9,098 nucleotides of DNA from CG2-30-40-21 sp043806395 (GCA_043806395.1 JAZDHC010000118.1:1-9098), one strand, 5' to 3'. Numbered from the stretch's first letter, positions 1 through 5,367 are shown. Notes: a model not told the origin generated them from the letters alone. Numbers and translations: made by a program.

Positions 1-181
1 GCATGGTTCAAAATTGTTCACCGCAGGGTCACAGATGATACAGAGAAGAACAACCCCCTAACCCCCTTTTTTAAGGGGGAATTAGGGAAACATAGATACT
101 TGCTTGCTTGCTCAATTTGTTACCCTGATTTGAACCATGCCCTAATTTATTCTCTGCGTCTTTGCGTCTCTGCGGTGAATA
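1..181. repeat. Nested inverted repeats downstream of rpsR
   Basis: This gene-free stretch consists of paired inverted segments. GCATGGTTCAAA (1-12) pairs with TTTGAACCATGC (129-140), TTCACCGCAG (18-27) pairs with CTGCGGTGAA (about 170-179), and CAGAGAA (41-47) with TTCTCTG (about 150-156). Inside lies a hairpin at 56-87 made of CCCTAA plus CCCCCTT against AAGGGGG plus TTAGGG. A short CTTG tandem lies near 109-122. The CACCGCAG and CCCCCTTTTTTAAGGGGG styles resemble dispersed intergenic repeats seen in many environmental bacterial genomes. The T run is in the hairpin loop, not after the stem, so this is not a textbook terminator for rpsR. I see no gene here. Confidence 0.6.
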
Positions 182-189
182 GGTACTCT

Positions 190-453
190 TTATGCTACTA
201 CATATGGCAATAAAGCTACAGCTCGTGCCTGTTTTATAGCAATGGTAACAATTCGTTGATGTCTGGCACAATTTTTTGATGCCCGACGATGCATTATCTT
301 TCCTCTTTCTGTGATATATCTTTGCAGTGTACCAATATCCTTATAATCTACGAAATCAACCTTATTTACGCAAAACCTGCATATTCTTCTTTTAAGTGGT
401 CTTCGCATACCTTTTGCTTTACTTTGACTTTGACTTTTTCTATTATCCATCAT
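190..453 (-). CDS. rpsR: 30S ribosomal protein S18, cysteine-containing (C+) form
   Basis: S18 binds the platform of the small ribosomal subunit next to S6. The 87-residue product has the usual length and hallmark segments: a basic N-terminus, DYKDIGTLQRYITERGKI (36-53), a C-terminal RHQR and a helix ending ALLPYV. It carries C25-x2-C28 and, further on, C62 and H65, which match the potential zinc ligands of the C+ type of S18; many other bacteria lack these cysteines. The start is ATG (451-453, with a second ATG next to it), preceded by an AAGGAG site at 464-469. It is the last gene of the S6-SSB-S18 operon. No rplI follows within the 189 bases left in the window. S18 identity is very secure; zinc binding is inferred. 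Confidence 0.97.
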   Translation of the reverse strand: MMDNRKSQSQSKAKGMRRPLKRRICRFCVNKVDFVDYKDIGTLQRYITERGKIMHRRASKNCARHQRIVTIAIKQARAVALLPYVVA

Positions 454-474
454 CGACTGTTCTCTCCTTTTATT

Positions 475-506
475 GTTTCAATCCACGCTCCCGCACGGGG
501 AGCGAC
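475..506. repeat. Solitary CRISPR-type repeat (type I-C-like)
   Basis: A 32-bp unit starts GTTTCAATCCACGCTCCC (475-492) and ends GGGGAGCGAC (497-506). It has the classic features of repeats in type I-C-like arrays: the reverse strand ends GTGGATTGAAAC and the interior forms a GCTCCC/GGGAGC hairpin with a five-base loop. There is only one copy here, no spacers, and no cas gene in the window. It lies between the ssb stop codon (523) and the ribosome binding site of rpsR (464-469), so it should be transcribed in the ribosomal operon mRNA. Next to it is a perfect palindrome, AGTAGCTACT (511-520). A related, mutated copy lies at 3600-3631. Confidence 0.75.
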
Positions 507-522
507 GCTGAGTAGCTACTAA

Positions 523-951
523 TTAAAACGGAACATCACCATATTTATCATCTTCGTAAGAAGGAGCACCTTCATTACCTTTATTCATTTCTGGATATTC
601 ATCATGTCCTCCTGAAGAATCTCTTCCACCAAGGAATTGGACACTATCTGCTACTACATCAATGGCACTTCTTTTTTCACCACTTGGAGTAACCCATGAT
701 CGTTGTTGAAGGCGACCTTCAACCAATACAGGTCTCCCCTTGCTCAGATATTTGTTGCAATTTTCCGCTTGTTTTCCCCAGACAGTAATACGAACAAAAA
801 GAACCTCATCTTTTTTTTCGCCACTCTGGGTTATGAAATTACGATTTATGGCCAAATCAAAATGAACTACTGATTGTCCGCTTGGTATCTGTCGTAGCTC
901 TGGATCCCTTGTTAAATTTCCGGCTAAAATAACCCGATTATAACTTGCCAC
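523..951 (-). CDS. ssb: Single-stranded DNA-binding protein
   Basis: SSB coats single-stranded DNA during replication, repair and recombination and recruits partners through its acidic tip. The 142-residue protein has an N-terminal OB fold (about 1-108), starting MASYNRVILAGNLTRDPELR and containing VRITVWGKQAENC and KGRPVLVEGRLQ. A flexible Gly/Asp/Glu-rich linker follows, then a terminal GDVPF matching the conserved partner-binding tail. The start codon is GTG (949-951), placed nine bases after an AAGGAGG core; an ATG at 956-958 is out of frame and hits a stop after six codons. The position between rpsF and rpsR is classical. The gap to rpsR holds the solitary CRISPR-type repeat, and the gap to rpsF holds a dispersed hairpin repeat. 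Confidence 0.97.
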   Translation of the reverse strand: MASYNRVILAGNLTRDPELRQIPSGQSVVHFDLAINRNFITQSGEKKDEVLFVRITVWGKQAENCNKYLSKGRPVLVEGRLQQRSWVTPSGEKRSAIDVVADSVQFLGGRDSSGGHDEYPEMNKGNEGAPSYEDDKYGDVPF

Positions 952-957
952 TGTTCA

Positions 958-967
958 TTACCTCCTT
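958..967 (-). promoter_or_regulatory. Ribosome binding site deciding the GTG start of ssb
   Basis: On the minus strand this reads AAGGAGGTAA, a near-perfect anti-16S match. It ends six bases before the GTG at 951, and its AGGAGG core is nine bases away. This supports GTG rather than any ATG as the start of ssb. Confidence 0.8.
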
Positions 968-1020
968 TGCTTGGTAATCAGGGTCTGTCACAGAATAAAT
1001 GTGTCACACGCAAGATTAGC

Positions 1021-1051
1021 GAATTCGTAGGGGCAGGTCTTGCACCTGCCC
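1021..1051. repeat. Dispersed GTAGGGGCAGGT hairpin repeat, copy 1
   Basis: GGGCAGGT (1031-1038) pairs with ACCTGCCC (1044-1051) around a five-base loop, preceded by GTAG. The 25-bp unit 1027-1051 is the exact reverse complement of 2667-2691. The left flank ATTCGTAGGGGC reappears, reverse complemented, at about 9071-9082. It lies in the rpsF-ssb spacer and would be part of their mRNA. The rest of the spacer (952-1100) shows nothing else I can assign. Confidence 0.75.
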
Positions 1052-1100
1052 TCTCAGGCGCCCACCCCTCTTGAAGGAGATAGACACTAATCACTTCCAA

Positions 1101-1496
1101 CTATTCTGTTGTTTCTGTTGCTTCTATTACCTCTGCTACTACTTCAGATTCAGACACTATTTTTTCCTCACTGCCTTTTCCTTTTGCCACAACATTCTTC
1201 TTGGGTAGAACAACTTCCTTTCTTGTTGTCATATACCTCAAGATAGGCAAGGATATTCTGAGGAGCCCTTCCAATTCAGGAACAATATTTTTTGAGGCAG
1301 CAAAATAAAGAAGATAATAAAAAGCTTCCCTTTGTTTATCAATAGGATACGCCAATCTTCTTAAACCCCATTCCTTTAATCCCTCAACTTTTCCACCCTC
1401 TTTCGCAATAAGTGTTTCTATTTTATTAAATAGCTTCTCCAACTCATCCTTTTTAATTTCTGGATTTACAACCAACATACATTCATATGACTTCAA
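1101..1496 (-). CDS. rpsF: 30S ribosomal protein S6
   Basis: S6 is a small-subunit protein that pairs with S18 on the ribosome platform. The product has 131 residues. The N-terminal 95 or so carry the family pattern: KSYECMLVVNPEI at the start, LKEWGLRRLAYPIDKQREAF in the middle, and LLRISLPILRYMTTRKE near the end of the fold. An extra, acidic and probably disordered tail (about 105-131, rich in Glu, Val, Thr and Ser) follows. The start is TTG at 1494-1496: no in-frame ATG lies near, and a perfect AAGGAGGTGA lies nine bases upstream. It is the first gene of the S6-SSB-S18 operon. Its promoter is probably at 1730-1758, separated from it by a 180-bp inserted repeat element. It ends with TAG. 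Confidence 0.97.
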   Translation of the reverse strand: MKSYECMLVVNPEIKKDELEKLFNKIETLIAKEGGKVEGLKEWGLRRLAYPIDKQREAFYYLLYFAASKNIVPELEGLLRISLPILRYMTTRKEVVLPKKNVVAKGKGSEEKIVSESEVVAEVIEATETTE

Positions 1497-1505
1497 TGAA
1501 CTATG

Positions 1506-1515
1506 TCACCTCCTT
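1506..1515 (-). promoter_or_regulatory. Ribosome binding site deciding the TTG start of rpsF
   Basis: The minus strand reads AAGGAGGTGA, fully complementary to the usual 16S rRNA 3' end, nine bases before TTG at 1496. The only in-frame ATG nearby is codon 7, which would be too far away and would remove the conserved KSYE start of S6. Confidence 0.85.
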
Positions 1516-1524
1516 ATGGCATTC

Positions 1525-1728
1525 TTAAAGTTAATAGTAACTACTCAGGTGTTTAGGCTGAAGGCTGTTAGGCTGTAGGGTAAAAAAGCAAGAGACACGG
1601 ATTTACTGTCGCAGGCTGTTAGTTTTTGAGACGAACTGCATCAATTAAGTCTGTATTTCCTGCCTTTTAGTCTGTAACCTACAGCCTAATTGTCTATAGC
1701 CTATTCACCTGAGTAGTTAAAGTTAATA
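1525..1728. mobile_element. MITE-like repeat element in the rpsF leader
   Basis: A 180-bp gene-free segment (1537-1716) is bounded by inverted ends TAACTACTCAGGTG (1538-1551) and CACCTGAGTAGTTA (1706-1719). A 12-bp direct repeat, TTAAAGTTAATA, flanks it at 1525-1536 and 1717-1728 and looks like a target-site duplication. Subterminal segments are also inverted: GGCTGTTAGGCTGTAGG near 1563-1579 against CCTACAGCCTAA near 1678-1689. Its left part contains AGGTGTTTAGGCTGAAGG (1547-1564), also present at the fliR-flhB junction and, in part, after flhA. It encodes no transposase, so it would be non-autonomous. It separates the promoter at 1730-1758 from rpsF, and the inverted ends could fold in the mRNA leader. 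Confidence 0.65.
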
Positions 1729-1729
1729 C

Positions 1730-1758
1730 AGTATATCATATTAATTTAATTTTATCAA
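1730..1758 (-). promoter_or_regulatory. Sigma-70-type promoter for rpsF-ssb-rpsR
   Basis: On the minus strand TTGATA (1753-1758) is followed after exactly 17 bases by TATACT (1730-1735), in a very AT-rich context. It lies between the end of larB (1768) and rpsF and points at rpsF. Transcription would start near 1722-1724, at the edge of the inserted repeat element, giving a leader of about 225 bases. This is a match to consensus only. Confidence 0.65.
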
Positions 1759-1767
1759 GAAAAATTT

Positions 1768-2565
1768 TCAACTTTGTGTAGTGTCAAGTAACCGCTTGTT
1801 TCTCATCATCATTCCTGCAAAATATCCTGCCCCAAAACCATTATCAATGTTTACCACAGTAACCCCTGGTGCACAGGAATTAAGCATGGTCAATAAGGCA
1901 GCAAGCCCATGAAAACTGGCACCGTATCCTACACTTGTAGGAACAGCTATCACTGGCACAGCCACCAATCCACCTACGACGCTGGCAAGAGCCCCTTCCA
2001 TGCCTGCTACAACAATAATTACAGAAGCAGCCCTCAATTTGTTGGATTTATCAAGAAGACGATGAATACCTGCCACACCAACATCATACAGCCTTTCCAC
2101 ACCCACCCCAAACATCTCAGCTGTAACCGCTGCTTCCTCAGCTACAGGAATGTCTGTCGTTCCGCCACTTACAATCAACACCCTTGCATCCGAACAGGGT
2201 GTTTCCGATAAGTGTTTAAGGGCAATTATCTTTGCCTGCTCATAATAAATCAAGCGACTGTCTATTTCTAACAGAGTCTGGTATACATCCTTACTTGTTC
2301 TGGTAATCATGACATCATTTCCCTTATCAAGTAAAAGTCTAACAATTCGTGCTAACTCTTCAATATTCTTGCCTGCCCCAAATACAACCTCCGGAAAACC
2401 ACATCGCAAACCTCGATGATGGTCAATACAAGCAAAAGCTGCATCGTTTGGATTCATCCGTATCTCTTCATATGGCAAGTGTTTAAGGTGCTCCATGGCA
2501 GTATTTATCTCTATATTGCCATCTTTTACCCCTTTCAAGATTTGTTCGATCCTTTCAATATTCAT
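1768..2565 (-). CDS. larB: LarB, nickel-pincer nucleotide cofactor synthesis (PurE-like carboxylase)
   Basis: LarB carboxylates and hydrolyses nicotinic acid adenine dinucleotide to pyridinium-3,5-biscarboxylic acid mononucleotide, the first step towards the nickel-pincer cofactor of lactate racemase and relatives; it is a cytoplasmic enzyme. The 265-residue product has a short helical N-terminus and a PurE-like Rossmann core. Family motifs are GFPEVVFG (56-63), SGGTTDIPVA (133-142), DVGVAGIHR (161-169), VAGMEGALASVVGG (186-199), PTSVGYGASF and NSCAPGVTVVNIDNGFGAG (about 209-247). I chose ATG at 2563-2565 because AAAAGGAAG lies six bases upstream; a TTG six codons earlier has no such site. 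No larC, larE or larA is in the window, so its pathway partners must be elsewhere. It is likely transcribed separately from rpsF. Confidence 0.93.
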   Translation of the reverse strand: MNIERIEQILKGVKDGNIEINTAMEHLKHLPYEEIRMNPNDAAFACIDHHRGLRCGFPEVVFGAGKNIEELARIVRLLLDKGNDVMITRTSKDVYQTLLEIDSRLIYYEQAKIIALKHLSETPCSDARVLIVSGGTTDIPVAEEAAVTAEMFGVGVERLYDVGVAGIHRLLDKSNKLRAASVIIVVAGMEGALASVVGGLVAVPVIAVPTSVGYGASFHGLAALLTMLNSCAPGVTVVNIDNGFGAGYFAGMMMRNKRLLDTTQS

Positions 2566-2571
2566 TTGGTA

Positions 2572-2580
2572 CTTCCTTTT
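2572..2580 (-). promoter_or_regulatory. Ribosome binding site deciding the larB start
   Basis: The minus strand reads AAAAGGAAG, six bases before ATG at 2565. The longer TTG-initiated form would begin immediately before this site, so the site would fall inside the gene. Confidence 0.65.
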
Positions 2581-2666
2581 CAAAGTTATTCATCTCATGG
2601 AGTTGCTTTGCTAATGGTATGAGCGTTGGTCGGTTGCTTATCTGAACGCTTGTTTTTTAGGAGAAA

Positions 2667-2691
2667 GGGCAGGTGCAAGACCTGCCCCTAC
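2667..2691. repeat. Dispersed GTAGGGGCAGGT hairpin repeat, copy 2 (inverted)
   Basis: GGGCAGGT (2667-2674) pairs with ACCTGCCC (2680-2687), followed by CTAC. All 25 bases are the reverse complement of 1027-1051. It lies in the divergent larB-fliP region (2584-2821), upstream of the fliP promoter. No T tract follows the stem, so an intrinsic terminator is unlikely. Confidence 0.75.
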
Positions 2692-2752
2692 AATAGGATA
2701 CTATATGGAGGCTTATTTGTCAAGAAATATCGTGTGTTGTGTTAAAAAATAG

Positions 2753-2781
2753 TTGACAAAACAGAAGTTATGTGATAAAGT
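2753..2781 (+). promoter_or_regulatory. Extended -10 sigma-70-type promoter for the fliP operon
   Basis: A perfect TTGACA (2753-2758) is followed after 17 bases by TAAAGT (2776-2781). A TG one base before it (2773-2774) makes an extended -10. Transcription would start near 2788, about 34 bases before the fliP ATG. It suggests that this export-gate operon can be read by the housekeeping sigma factor; I find no convincing sigma-28 site. Confidence 0.65.
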
Positions 2782-2821
2782 AGTTTATTGAAATGTTTAT
2801 ATACTCTGGGAGGGGTAATCG

Positions 2822-3583
2822 ATGCGTAAATGGTCTATTTGTTTACTATTTGCAATAGTTATTGTTGTGTCCTCAGCTGCATGGTCATTTAGTCAGCCAG
2901 TACCCATTGGCATACCCAAAATAAATATTGGCGTAACCGAGGCTAAAACACCCCAAGAGGTTGCCCTTTCCCTTCAAATCATATTCCTTCTAACTATTTT
3001 AACATTAGTGCCAAGTATTGTGATGATGACTACCTCATTTATTCGGGTGGTAATTGTTCTTTCTTTTATTAAACAGGCTCTGGCTACCCAACAGGCCCCT
3101 CCTCAACAAGTCATTGTAGGGCTTGCCCTATTTATCACCTTTTTTATCATGGCTCCAACCATAACAAAAATAAATGAAACTGCCTTCCAACCATATCTTG
3201 CAGGTAAGACGAACTTTCAGGAAACATTACAAAAAGCATCCATGCCTTTGCGGGAATTTATGTTTAAGCAAACCAGGGAAAAGGATATTGCCCTGTTTGT
3301 TGAGCTAAGTAAGATGCCAAAACCTAAAACCAGAAAGGATGTGGCTACCTTCGTTCTTATCCCTGCCTTTATGATTAGTGAATTAACCTCTGCTTTTTGG
3401 ATGGGAATAATATTATTTGTACCATTTTTGATGATAGATATGATTGTTGCGAGTGTTTTGATGTCTATGGGCATGATCATGCTGCCACCAGCCATGATAT
3501 CTTTGCCTTTTAAGATACTTTTATTTGTTATGGTTGATGGTTGGAATTTATTAATTCACTCATTAGTGGCAAGTTTTCATTGA
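2822..3583 (+). CDS. fliP: Flagellar type III export gate protein FliP
   Basis: FliP is the main channel-forming subunit of the inner-membrane export gate, which assembles with FliQ and FliR at the centre of the basal body. The 253-residue protein starts with a cleavable-looking signal peptide (MRKWS, hydrophobic 7-23), as known for FliP. It then has membrane segments near 50-70, 96-114, 178-215 and 225-245. Family signatures are TSFIRVVIVLSFIKQALATQ with following QAPP (71-94), GLALFITFFIMAP (100-112), and PFLMIDMIVASVLMSMGMIM followed by LPP (201-223). The start is ATG, with GGGAGGGG upstream. It is the first gene of the operon; no fliO precedes it, although fliO is short, poorly conserved and often missing. 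After fliP the usual fliQ is displaced by 621 bases of inserted material. Confidence 0.97.
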   Translation: MRKWSICLLFAIVIVVSSAAWSFSQPVPIGIPKINIGVTEAKTPQEVALSLQIIFLLTILTLVPSIVMMTTSFIRVVIVLSFIKQALATQQAPPQQVIVGLALFITFFIMAPTITKINETAFQPYLAGKTNFQETLQKASMPLREFMFKQTREKDIALFVELSKMPKPKTRKDVATFVLIPAFMISELTSAFWMGIILFVPFLMIDMIVASVLMSMGMIMLPPAMISLPFKILLFVMVDGWNLLIHSLVASFH

Positions 3584-3599
3584 GGAGGTGAGATTGAGA

Positions 3600-3631
3600 G
3601 TTGTTCCCTGTGTGGGAGCGTGGATTGAAAC
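3600..3631. repeat. Degenerate CRISPR-type repeat, opposite orientation
   Basis: These 32 bases align over their full length with the reverse complement of 475-506, with 28 identities. The last 18 bases, GGGAGCGTGGATTGAAAC (3614-3631), are identical. All four differences (3602, 3604, 3609, 3613) are C in the complement of copy 1 and T here. In RNA from this strand the stem is retained, since C-G pairs become U-G pairs or fall in the loop. It begins 17 bases after the fliP stop and precedes the four-helix gene. There are no spacers, so it is not an array. Confidence 0.7.
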
Positions 3632-3685
3632 ACGACTATTGCAATTTAAGAAATAGCTGAAGATTAAAACTGGGAGGTACAGGCT

Positions 3686-4069
3686 ATGCCAAGGTATGAA
3701 GAGTTAGGTGTCTGGCAATTAGCTAATAGATTGGTCATGGAGGTGTGTCGGGTCGTTAACCGGTATCCGAGAGAGGCAACTTGTAATGATTTAGCTATTC
3801 AGATGAAAGGATCGGCTATGGGTGTGGCTATGAATATTGCTGAGGGACATTCTCAGCAAACCCTTGATGAATACAGGCATTTTCTTGAAGCAGCTATGAA
3901 CTCTTTAAGGGATATTACCTTGTTTTTAAGGATAAGCCATCAAAATCAGCTTATAAATGAGGCTACTTATAACTTTCTCCTTAAAGAATATGAACGAGTA
4001 AAATGTTTGGTGTCATCTATTGTTAAATGGATTGAAAATGAGGCAAACAATAGTGCGATTGCCGCTTGA
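3686..4069 (+). CDS. Four-helix-bundle protein, 23S rRNA IVP (S23) family
   Basis: This 127-residue protein belongs to the family first found encoded in 23S rRNA intervening sequences. It is now known as a widespread group of small four-helix-bundle proteins without an established biochemical role. Recognisable pattern: YEELGVWQLANRL at the N-terminus, RYPREATCNDLAIQMKGSAM (27-46), the hallmark NIAEG (51-55), then DEYRHFLEAAMNSLRDITLF. No rRNA sequence surrounds it. It starts with ATG behind GGGAGG and is co-oriented with the flagellar genes, but it is not part of the export apparatus and splits the normally adjacent fliP and fliQ. It is flanked by a CRISPR-type repeat upstream and a tandem/inverted repeat downstream, which suggests acquisition. 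The family call is strong; the function is unknown. Confidence 0.88.
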   Translation: MPRYEELGVWQLANRLVMEVCRVVNRYPREATCNDLAIQMKGSAMGVAMNIAEGHSQQTLDEYRHFLEAAMNSLRDITLFLRISHQNQLINEATYNFLLKEYERVKCLVSSIVKWIENEANNSAIAA

Positions 4070-4084
4070 TGGGAAATGTCAGGA

Positions 4085-4190
4085 GGAAGGTAGTGGGTCG
4101 TAGGGTCATAGGGTAGGAAGGTCATAGGGTAATCGGTAAAAGATAGATAATCAGTAACCACTTCCTACCTTCCTACCATTCCCCAATCAC
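4085..4190. repeat. Tandem and inverted GGTAGGAAGG/TCATAGGGTA repeat
   Basis: This spacer has reiterated TAGGGTCATAGGGTA-type units (about 4101-4130), an inverted pair GGTAGGAAGG (4112-4121) against CCTTCCTACC (4168-4177), and GGTAATCGGT (4128-4137), which recurs at 6505-6514 in front of flhA. It would form a hairpin in the operon mRNA just upstream of fliQ. It has no coding capacity and looks like a dispersed intergenic repeat. Confidence 0.55.
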
Positions 4191-4204
4191 TATGAGGTAT
4201 TATC

Positions 4205-4474
4205 ATGACTGAAGGATTTGCTATAAAATTAATTCAAGAGGCATTGTTTTATATTATTCTGATCTCAGCACCCATGTTGGGGATAAGTATGCTTGTGGGT
4301 CTGGTAATCAGTATCCTCCAGACCGCAACATCTATTCAGGAACAAACCCTGTCGTTTGTCCCAAAGATAGTTATTACCCTGTTAGCCATGATTGTCTTTG
4401 GATCATGGATGTTGAAAACATTGATGGAATATACAATAAGGTTGATAAATACATTTCCGGATTTGATTGGGTGA
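4205..4474 (+). CDS. fliQ: Flagellar type III export gate protein FliQ
   Basis: FliQ is the small two-helix membrane subunit that wraps the FliP-FliR core of the export gate. The product has 89 residues, the typical length. It has two membrane helices (about 14-36 and 53-72) joined by the family segment ISILQTATSIQEQTLSFVPK (35-54). The start is ATG behind TGAGGT (4193-4198). The ten bases TGAGGTATTA occur also in front of flhA. It ends six bases before fliR, so the two are probably translationally coupled. Confidence 0.97.
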   Translation: MTEGFAIKLIQEALFYIILISAPMLGISMLVGLVISILQTATSIQEQTLSFVPKIVITLLAMIVFGSWMLKTLMEYTIRLINTFPDLIG

Positions 4475-4480
4475 TACAAT

Positions 4481-5278
4481 ATGGAGCATTACGAATTATT
4501 TGCTACACAGTTTCAAAAATTTTTGCTGGTTTTTGCAAGGATTTCAGGAATATTTGTTATAAGCCCGTTTTTTGGCAGTTTGACTATTCCACCAAGGATA
4601 AAGGCAGGGCTTGCTCTTTTTACAGCTTTGTTGATATTCCCTGTAGTAAATCACTTGCTGCCGCCTTTGTCCGGAAAACTATATGAGTATTATGTTCTTG
4701 TTATATCTCAGGTGTTGATAGGTATAATTATTGGATTCCTTTGTACCTTGGTTATGGCTGCCTTTCAGGTTTCAGGTGAATTTTATAGCGTGCAGATGGG
4801 GTTTGGATTTGTAAATACAGTTGATCCCTTGTCTCAGGTAGAGCAGCCAGTTATTGGACAATTTATCGGGCTTTTTGCATTGCTTATCTTTTTGGTTATA
4901 GGCGGACACCATCTCATGCTCACAGCTGTTTTTAAGAGCTTTGAGACGGTACCGATATTTTCTTTAACGGCTTCTAATCTTATATTTGATAAAGTAGTTA
5001 TGGTATTTTGCGGTATGTTTCTTACGGCATTGAAGATGGCTCTACCTATTATGGGTGTATTATTCTTGGTAACCCTGTCCATGGGATTGTTGGCAAAGGT
5101 TGCACCAATGATGAATATTATGGCTTTAGGCTGGGCAATAACCATTATCGTTGGTATTATTACCTTGATATTAATTACACCATTACTGGGTCAGGTGGCA
5201 CAAAATATATTTACCCATGTATTTTCGGATATAGATGAGTTGATGTATTATATGGGGAAGAAGGCTGAAGGTGTTTAG
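4481..5278 (+). CDS. fliR: Flagellar type III export gate protein FliR
   Basis: FliR is the single-copy gate subunit that completes the FliP ring and contacts FlhB. The 265-residue membrane protein has the signatures FARISGIFVISPFFGSLTIP followed by PRIKAGLAL (18-46) and MGFGFVNTVDPLSQVEQPVI continuing into GQFIGLFALL (106-135), with about six hydrophobic segments. The ATG follows the fliQ stop by six bases, with GGGTGA overlapping the fliQ end as ribosome binding site. The last residues, KKAEGV, and the TAG stop (5276-5278) are encoded by a dispersed GGCTGAAGG repeat. The next open stretch, flhB, is in the same frame with no stop other than this TAG, so FliR and FlhB are separated by one amber codon and seven codons. 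Confidence 0.96.
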   Translation: MEHYELFATQFQKFLLVFARISGIFVISPFFGSLTIPPRIKAGLALFTALLIFPVVNHLLPPLSGKLYEYYVLVISQVLIGIIIGFLCTLVMAAFQVSGEFYSVQMGFGFVNTVDPLSQVEQPVIGQFIGLFALLIFLVIGGHHLMLTAVFKSFETVPIFSLTASNLIFDKVVMVFCGMFLTALKMALPIMGVLFLVTLSMGLLAKVAPMMNIMALGWAITIIVGIITLILITPLLGQVAQNIFTHVFSDIDELMYYMGKKAEGV

Positions 5279-5367
5279 GCTGAAGGGGGGGAAGGTGAGA
5301 TGGAGAGAAGGCTGAAGGCATCTAATTTTTATCTCTTCTCTGAACCTTCAGCCTTCAGCCTTCAGCC
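5261..5367. repeat. GGCTGAAGG repeat spanning the fliR end and flhB beginning
   Basis: AAGGCTGAAGG occurs at 5261-5271 and 5308-5318. The opposite orientation follows as three tandem CCTTCAG units plus CC (5345-5367), able to pair with them; GAGAAG/CTTCTC lies inside. AAGGTGTTTAGGCTGAAGG (5268-5286) shares 18 bases with 1547-1564 and 14 with 8883-8896. The repeat therefore provides the fliR stop, the inter-gene bases, and the first approximately 22 flhB codons. Confidence 0.7.

Noticed and set aside
56..87. Rho-independent terminator for the rpsR operon
   Set aside because: The stem is strong, but the T run is in the loop and no T tract follows on the minus strand.
475..506. A CRISPR array
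   Set aside because: Only one complete repeat here and one mutated copy 3.1 kb away; no regularly spaced repeats, spacers or cas genes in the window.
1768..2565. PurE of purine biosynthesis
   Set aside because: The protein is about 100 residues longer than PurE and carries LarB-specific motifs such as DVGVAGIHR and NIDNGFGAG; no pur genes lie nearby.
1768..2583. Longer larB starting at TTG 2583
   Set aside because: The ribosome binding site lies just after this TTG and fits ATG 2565; the six extra residues are not needed for the family length.
2776..2800. Sigma-28 (FliA) flagellar promoter before fliP
   Set aside because: TAAAGT occurs, but no GCCGATAA-like box follows at the proper distance; TTGACA with an extended -10 explains the site better.
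3217..3495. Reverse-strand reading frame within fliP, and similar ones within larB, fliR, flhB and flhA
   Set aside because: They lie wholly inside well-recognised genes, lack family resemblance and have no convincing start signals.
3686..4069. A 23S rRNA intervening sequence context
   Set aside because: The protein is of the IVP family, but the flanks are fliP and fliQ, with no rRNA sequence.
4405..4686. Plus-strand 93-codon frame across the fliQ-fliR joint
   Set aside because: It overlaps two secure genes in another frame and its composition does not resemble a real protein.
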